From Streptomyces sparsogenes (GTDB lineage: Bacteria; Actinomycetota; Actinomycetes; Streptomycetales; Streptomycetaceae), in assembly GCF_001704635.1 (NCBI RefSeq), contig NZ_MAXF01000127.1, positions 1-34,586 on the forward strand: a stretch of DNA of 34,586 nt, given 5' to 3'. The notes beneath the pieces are model-generated. The model saw only the letters and a list, made by a program, of their open reading frames with translations, did no database searches and was not told where the DNA came from. The position numbers were made by a program, and so were the translations under genes. Shown piece by piece: positions 32,101 to 34,586 of the stretch. The stretch's first letter is position 1. The number at the start of each line of letters is the position of its first letter.

Positions 32101-34586
32101 CCGACACCGGCCAGGTCCCGGGCGAGGGGCTGCCGGAGAACGCGGGCGGACGACTCGGGCAGCCGCATCCCGCGGATGTCCACACCCCCCCTGCCGACGC
32201 CGGCTTCATCGAGCAGTCGCAGCCACAGCCGCAGTCCCCGTATGCCTTCCTCGACCCGCAGGACGCGGCCGGCGAGGAGGACGACCTCCTTCTCATGCCC
32301 GGCGCACAGGGCGCCTGGAGCGAGCACCAGCCGCAGTACCAGGACCCGTACCAGCAGCCCATGACCCACCTGCCCGGCGGGTACGAGACCGGGGGCTTCG
32401 CCTACGACCAGGCCCAGGCCCAGGGCTACGACCCGGCGTCGGCCGGGATCTACGACCAGGGCCCGGGCGGCTACGGCGGGGGACCGGCGGAGACCGGGTA
32501 TGCCGACTACGCCGAGCAGGCGGAGCACGTCGAGCACGTCGCGCATGTCGAGCACGCCCAGTTCGAGGACGCACAGCGGCCCGACCCCCACCCTGCCCAG
32601 GCCGCTCCCGCCCAGCCGGCGCCCGCGCAGCCCGCCGCCAACCAGGACGCCCCCGCCCACCCCACTGCCGCCCTGCCGAACCCCGCCCAGCCCAACCCCG
32701 CGCAGGCCACCCCGTCGCCCAAGCCACTCGCGCACGCCGCCCCCACCCCGCCCCGGCGCCCGCTGCACATGGGCCCGCCGGTGCCCGACCTGTCCAACGG
32801 CATCGTGCGCTCACTCGCCGACCGCGGCCCGGCCGACGCTCCCACCCCCGTCGCTCCCGTCCGCCAGGCCGAACCGCCCGCCGCCGGGCCCCAATACGCC
32901 GAGGCGCCGCGCGAGGACGCCGAGCCGCTCCCGGGCCCGCAGCTCGCGGACATCCCCCAGCCCGGCAGACCCTGGGACGCCCAGGGCCCCCAGGCCGCGA
33001 CCCCGGTGACGGAAGAGCCGAGCCCTGCCGAGGGGCACGACGCGCCGGGCCCGTACGAGCAGGAGCAGTTCGCCGACCCGGCGGTGGCCGACCCGCAGGG
33101 CATGGACCCGGCCGTCGGTATCCCCGCGCAGGTCCACCCCGACGCCGCCGCAGTGCAGCAGGGCCCGGCGTACGCCCCCGGCACGGACACCGCGCCGGGC
33201 GCCGCAGAGGCTTACGCGGGCCCTGTGCCCGGGATCCCGGCCCAGGGCCACCCCCACGCAGAGGCCGGTGCGCAGCCCGCGCAGCCCACCGCGCAGCCGC
33301 CCGGCGGCATCACCATCCCGGCCCAGGCGGACGGCGCCGCGCCCCCGGCCGAGCCCGCCCCGCAGCCCGTACCCGTGGCCCCGGGCCACGCCATAGTCGC
33401 TGAGGCCCCCTCACCCGAGGCCCCCGAGCAGCCTCAGGAGCCGCCCGCGGCGGAGGACGCCCCGGCCGAGCCCGCCGCCGAGCAGGCCGCGGCTCCCGAA
33501 ACCGCCGCGCCGCAGGCCCCGCAGGGCCGTGCCGCACGCCGCCGCGCGGCCCGCGGCCGAGCCCCCGCCCAGAGCGCGCCCCCGGCTGACGAGCCTCAGG
33601 CAGAGCTCCCCGCCGACCCGGCAGCGGCCCCCCAGGGACGGGCCTCCCGCCGCCGCGCCGCGCGCGGCCAGAGCCAGCAGGCCGAGCAGACGCCCGATCA
33701 GAACACAGCCGCCGAAGCCGCCCCCGCGCCGGCCGACGATCTCTCCGACGCGCCGCCGACGACTGACGACCACGCGCCCGCCGCTGACGCAGCCGGGGTG
33801 GAGAACGCCGTCGCGCCCGGCGGGGACGCGGGTGTCGCGGACCCGTCGGCGGGTGAGGACGCGCCCGCCGCGCCCGCGCCCGAGACGGAGGACGCCGAGG
33901 CGGCTAAGGCCGCCCCGACCGACGAAGCACCCACGGAGGGCTCCCCCGCGACCGAGGAGGCCCCAGCCGCGCCGCCCGGCGACGCCCCTGCGACGGCCCC
34001 TGCTGCGACCCCTCCGGCTGACGCCGCGACGCCCGACGCACCCGCGCCCGGCACGCCTGAAGCCGAGACGCCCGCTGACGCGGTCGGCGAGGACCCTGCC
34101 GACGAGGCCGAGGCGCCGGCCGCTGCCGCGCCGCCCGCCGAGGGCGACGCCGCCACGGGCGTTCCTGTGGCTGAGCCGTCCGGTGGCGAGGGCACCGCCG
34201 CGCCGGAGGCCGTTGCCTCCGATGCCGCGCCTGCCGCCGCCCCGGAGGAGGCTGTGGCTGCGGCGCCGGCCGGTGAAGGCGCTGCGGCTGTGCCTGCGGC
34301 TGAAGTGCCCGGTGGTGAGGGCGTGCCCGCCGCGCCGGAGGCAGCCGCTTCCGATGCCGCGCCTGCCGCCGCCCCGGAGGAGGCTGTGGCTGAGGCTGCG
34401 GCGCCGGTTCAGGAACCGGTTGAGGAAGATGCGACGGCCGTGCCTGCGGCCAACGCACCCGCTGGTGACGGCGACGCGGCTGGGTCGTCCGGTGTTGAGG
34501 ACGCGCCTGTCGCGCCGGAGGCCGCCGCCCCCGATGGGGATGCCGCTGCGGCTGCGGCGCCGGTCCAGGAGGACGTGACCGCCGCG
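32097..34586 (+). CDS. cobT: Long disordered N-terminal part of a probable CobT protein, cut by window end
   Basis: An open frame of 830 codons with no stop to the last base. The translation starts MTDTGQVPGEGLPENAG and is extremely rich in Pro, Ala, Glu, Gln and Gly. It has conserved-looking islands DLLLMPGAQGAWSE (about 63-76) and LHMGPPVPDLSNGIVRSLAD. There is also a His/Glu repeat (EHVEHVAHVEHAQ), two basic islands of the form APQGRAxRRRAARG in acidic surroundings, and acidic Ala/Glu/Pro repeats towards the end. No catalytic domain is reached. From memory, streptomycetes have a CobT (nicotinate-nucleotide:dimethylbenzimidazole phosphoribosyltransferase) with such an N-terminus, and cobL upstream agrees. 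The call rests on that recollection and context. Codon third positions become less GC-rich near the right end. Confidence 0.6.
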   Translation, partial: MTDTGQVPGEGLPENAGGRLGQPHPADVHTPPADAGFIEQSQPQPQSPYAFLDPQDAAGEEDDLLLMPGAQGAWSEHQPQYQDPYQQPMTHLPGGYETGGFAYDQAQAQGYDPASAGIYDQGPGGYGGGPAETGYADYAEQAEHVEHVAHVEHAQFEDAQRPDPHPAQAAPAQPAPAQPAANQDAPAHPTAALPNPAQPNPAQATPSPKPLAHAAPTPPRRPLHMGPPVPDLSNGIVRSLADRGPADAPTPVAPVRQAEPPAAGPQYAEAPREDAEPLPGPQLADIPQPGRPWDAQGPQAATPVTEEPSPAEGHDAPGPYEQEQFADPAVADPQGMDPAVGIPAQVHPDAAAVQQGPAYAPGTDTAPGAAEAYAGPVPGIPAQGHPHAEAGAQPAQPTAQPPGGITIPAQADGAAPPAEPAPQPVPVAPGHAIVAEAPSPEAPEQPQEPPAAEDAPAEPAAEQAAAPETAAPQAPQGRAARRRAARGRAPAQSAPPADEPQAELPADPAAAPQGRASRRRAARGQSQQAEQTPDQNTAAEAAPAPADDLSDAPPTTDDHAPAADAAGVENAVAPGGDAGVADPSAGEDAPAAPAPETEDAEAAKAAPTDEAPTEGSPATEEAPAAPPGDAPATAPAATPPADAATPDAPAPGTPEAETPADAVGEDPADEAEAPAAAAPPAEGDAATGVPVAEPSGGEGTAAPEAVASDAAPAAAPEEAVAAAPAGEGAAAVPAAEVPGGEGVPAAPEAAASDAAPAAAPEEAVAEAAAPVQEPVEEDATAVPAANAPAGDGDAAGSSGVEDAPVAPEAAAPDGDAAAAAAPVQEDVTAA
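34218..34392 (+). repeat. In-frame 132-bp tandem repeat with identical 43-bp core
   Basis: Bases 34218-34260 and 34350-34392 are identical over 43 positions, 132 bases (44 codons) apart, encoding SDAAPAAAPEEAV twice. The flanks are related (GEGTAAPEAVA and GEGVPAAPEAAA). This indicates a recent in-frame duplication in the disordered region of the cobT-like gene. Confidence 0.85.

Overview
The window is about 73% GC with strong third-position GC bias, GTG and TTG starts and short GTGA/ATGA overlaps. This points to an actinomycete, almost certainly a Streptomyces. From memory, the run argCJBDR, argH, glycerophosphodiester phosphodiesterase, metNIQ, cobL and a giant cobT-like gene resembles the S. 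coelicolor SCO155x-158x neighbourhood. I could not run a comparison. The DNA is chromosomal and mostly core metabolism. I see no insertion sequence, prophage, CRISPR array, rRNA or tRNA.

Left part (1-6447): the 3' part of a FUSC-type membrane protein gene with an apparent frameshift near its end, then three minus-strand genes: a PLP-dependent cysteine-synthase-like enzyme, a stand-alone KAS II (fabF) and the monomeric NADP isocitrate dehydrogenase (icd). Next comes the arginine block (6448-11696): argC, argJ, argB, argD and argR on the plus strand, with a promoter overlapped by two tandem 18-bp boxes. A matching box lies on the promoter of argH (16552-17982). Between them, on the minus strand, are a bile-acid/sodium-symporter-like transporter, a pyridoxamine-phosphate-oxidase-fold protein, and an operon of ferric-reductase-like oxidoreductase, FMN-binding protein and ApbE flavin transferase. 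The last three look like a covalent-flavin electron-transfer unit. argF and argG are not in the window.

Middle part (18091-25371): aldo/keto reductase, SAM methyltransferase, PlsC-type acyltransferase, a secreted glycerophosphodiester phosphodiesterase behind a PHO-box-like array, a small sigma-like protein, a GNAT acetyltransferase, a pair of overlapping small membrane proteins and a HAD phosphatase.

Right part (25372-34586): a sulfur/cobalamin region. A 28-codon leader ORF ending in a Cys- and Met-rich tail precedes metN-metI and two tandem metQ genes. Next are a GNAT acetyltransferase, the fused precorrin methyltransferase CobL (CbiE-CbiT), and the first 830 codons of a disordered Pro/Ala/Glu-rich protein that is probably the extended streptomycete CobT. 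A six-codon ORF with a good ribosome binding site overlaps its start codon. The strongest regulatory leads are the Cys/Met leader peptide, the shared argC/argH boxes, the PHO-like array and the CobT micro-ORF.
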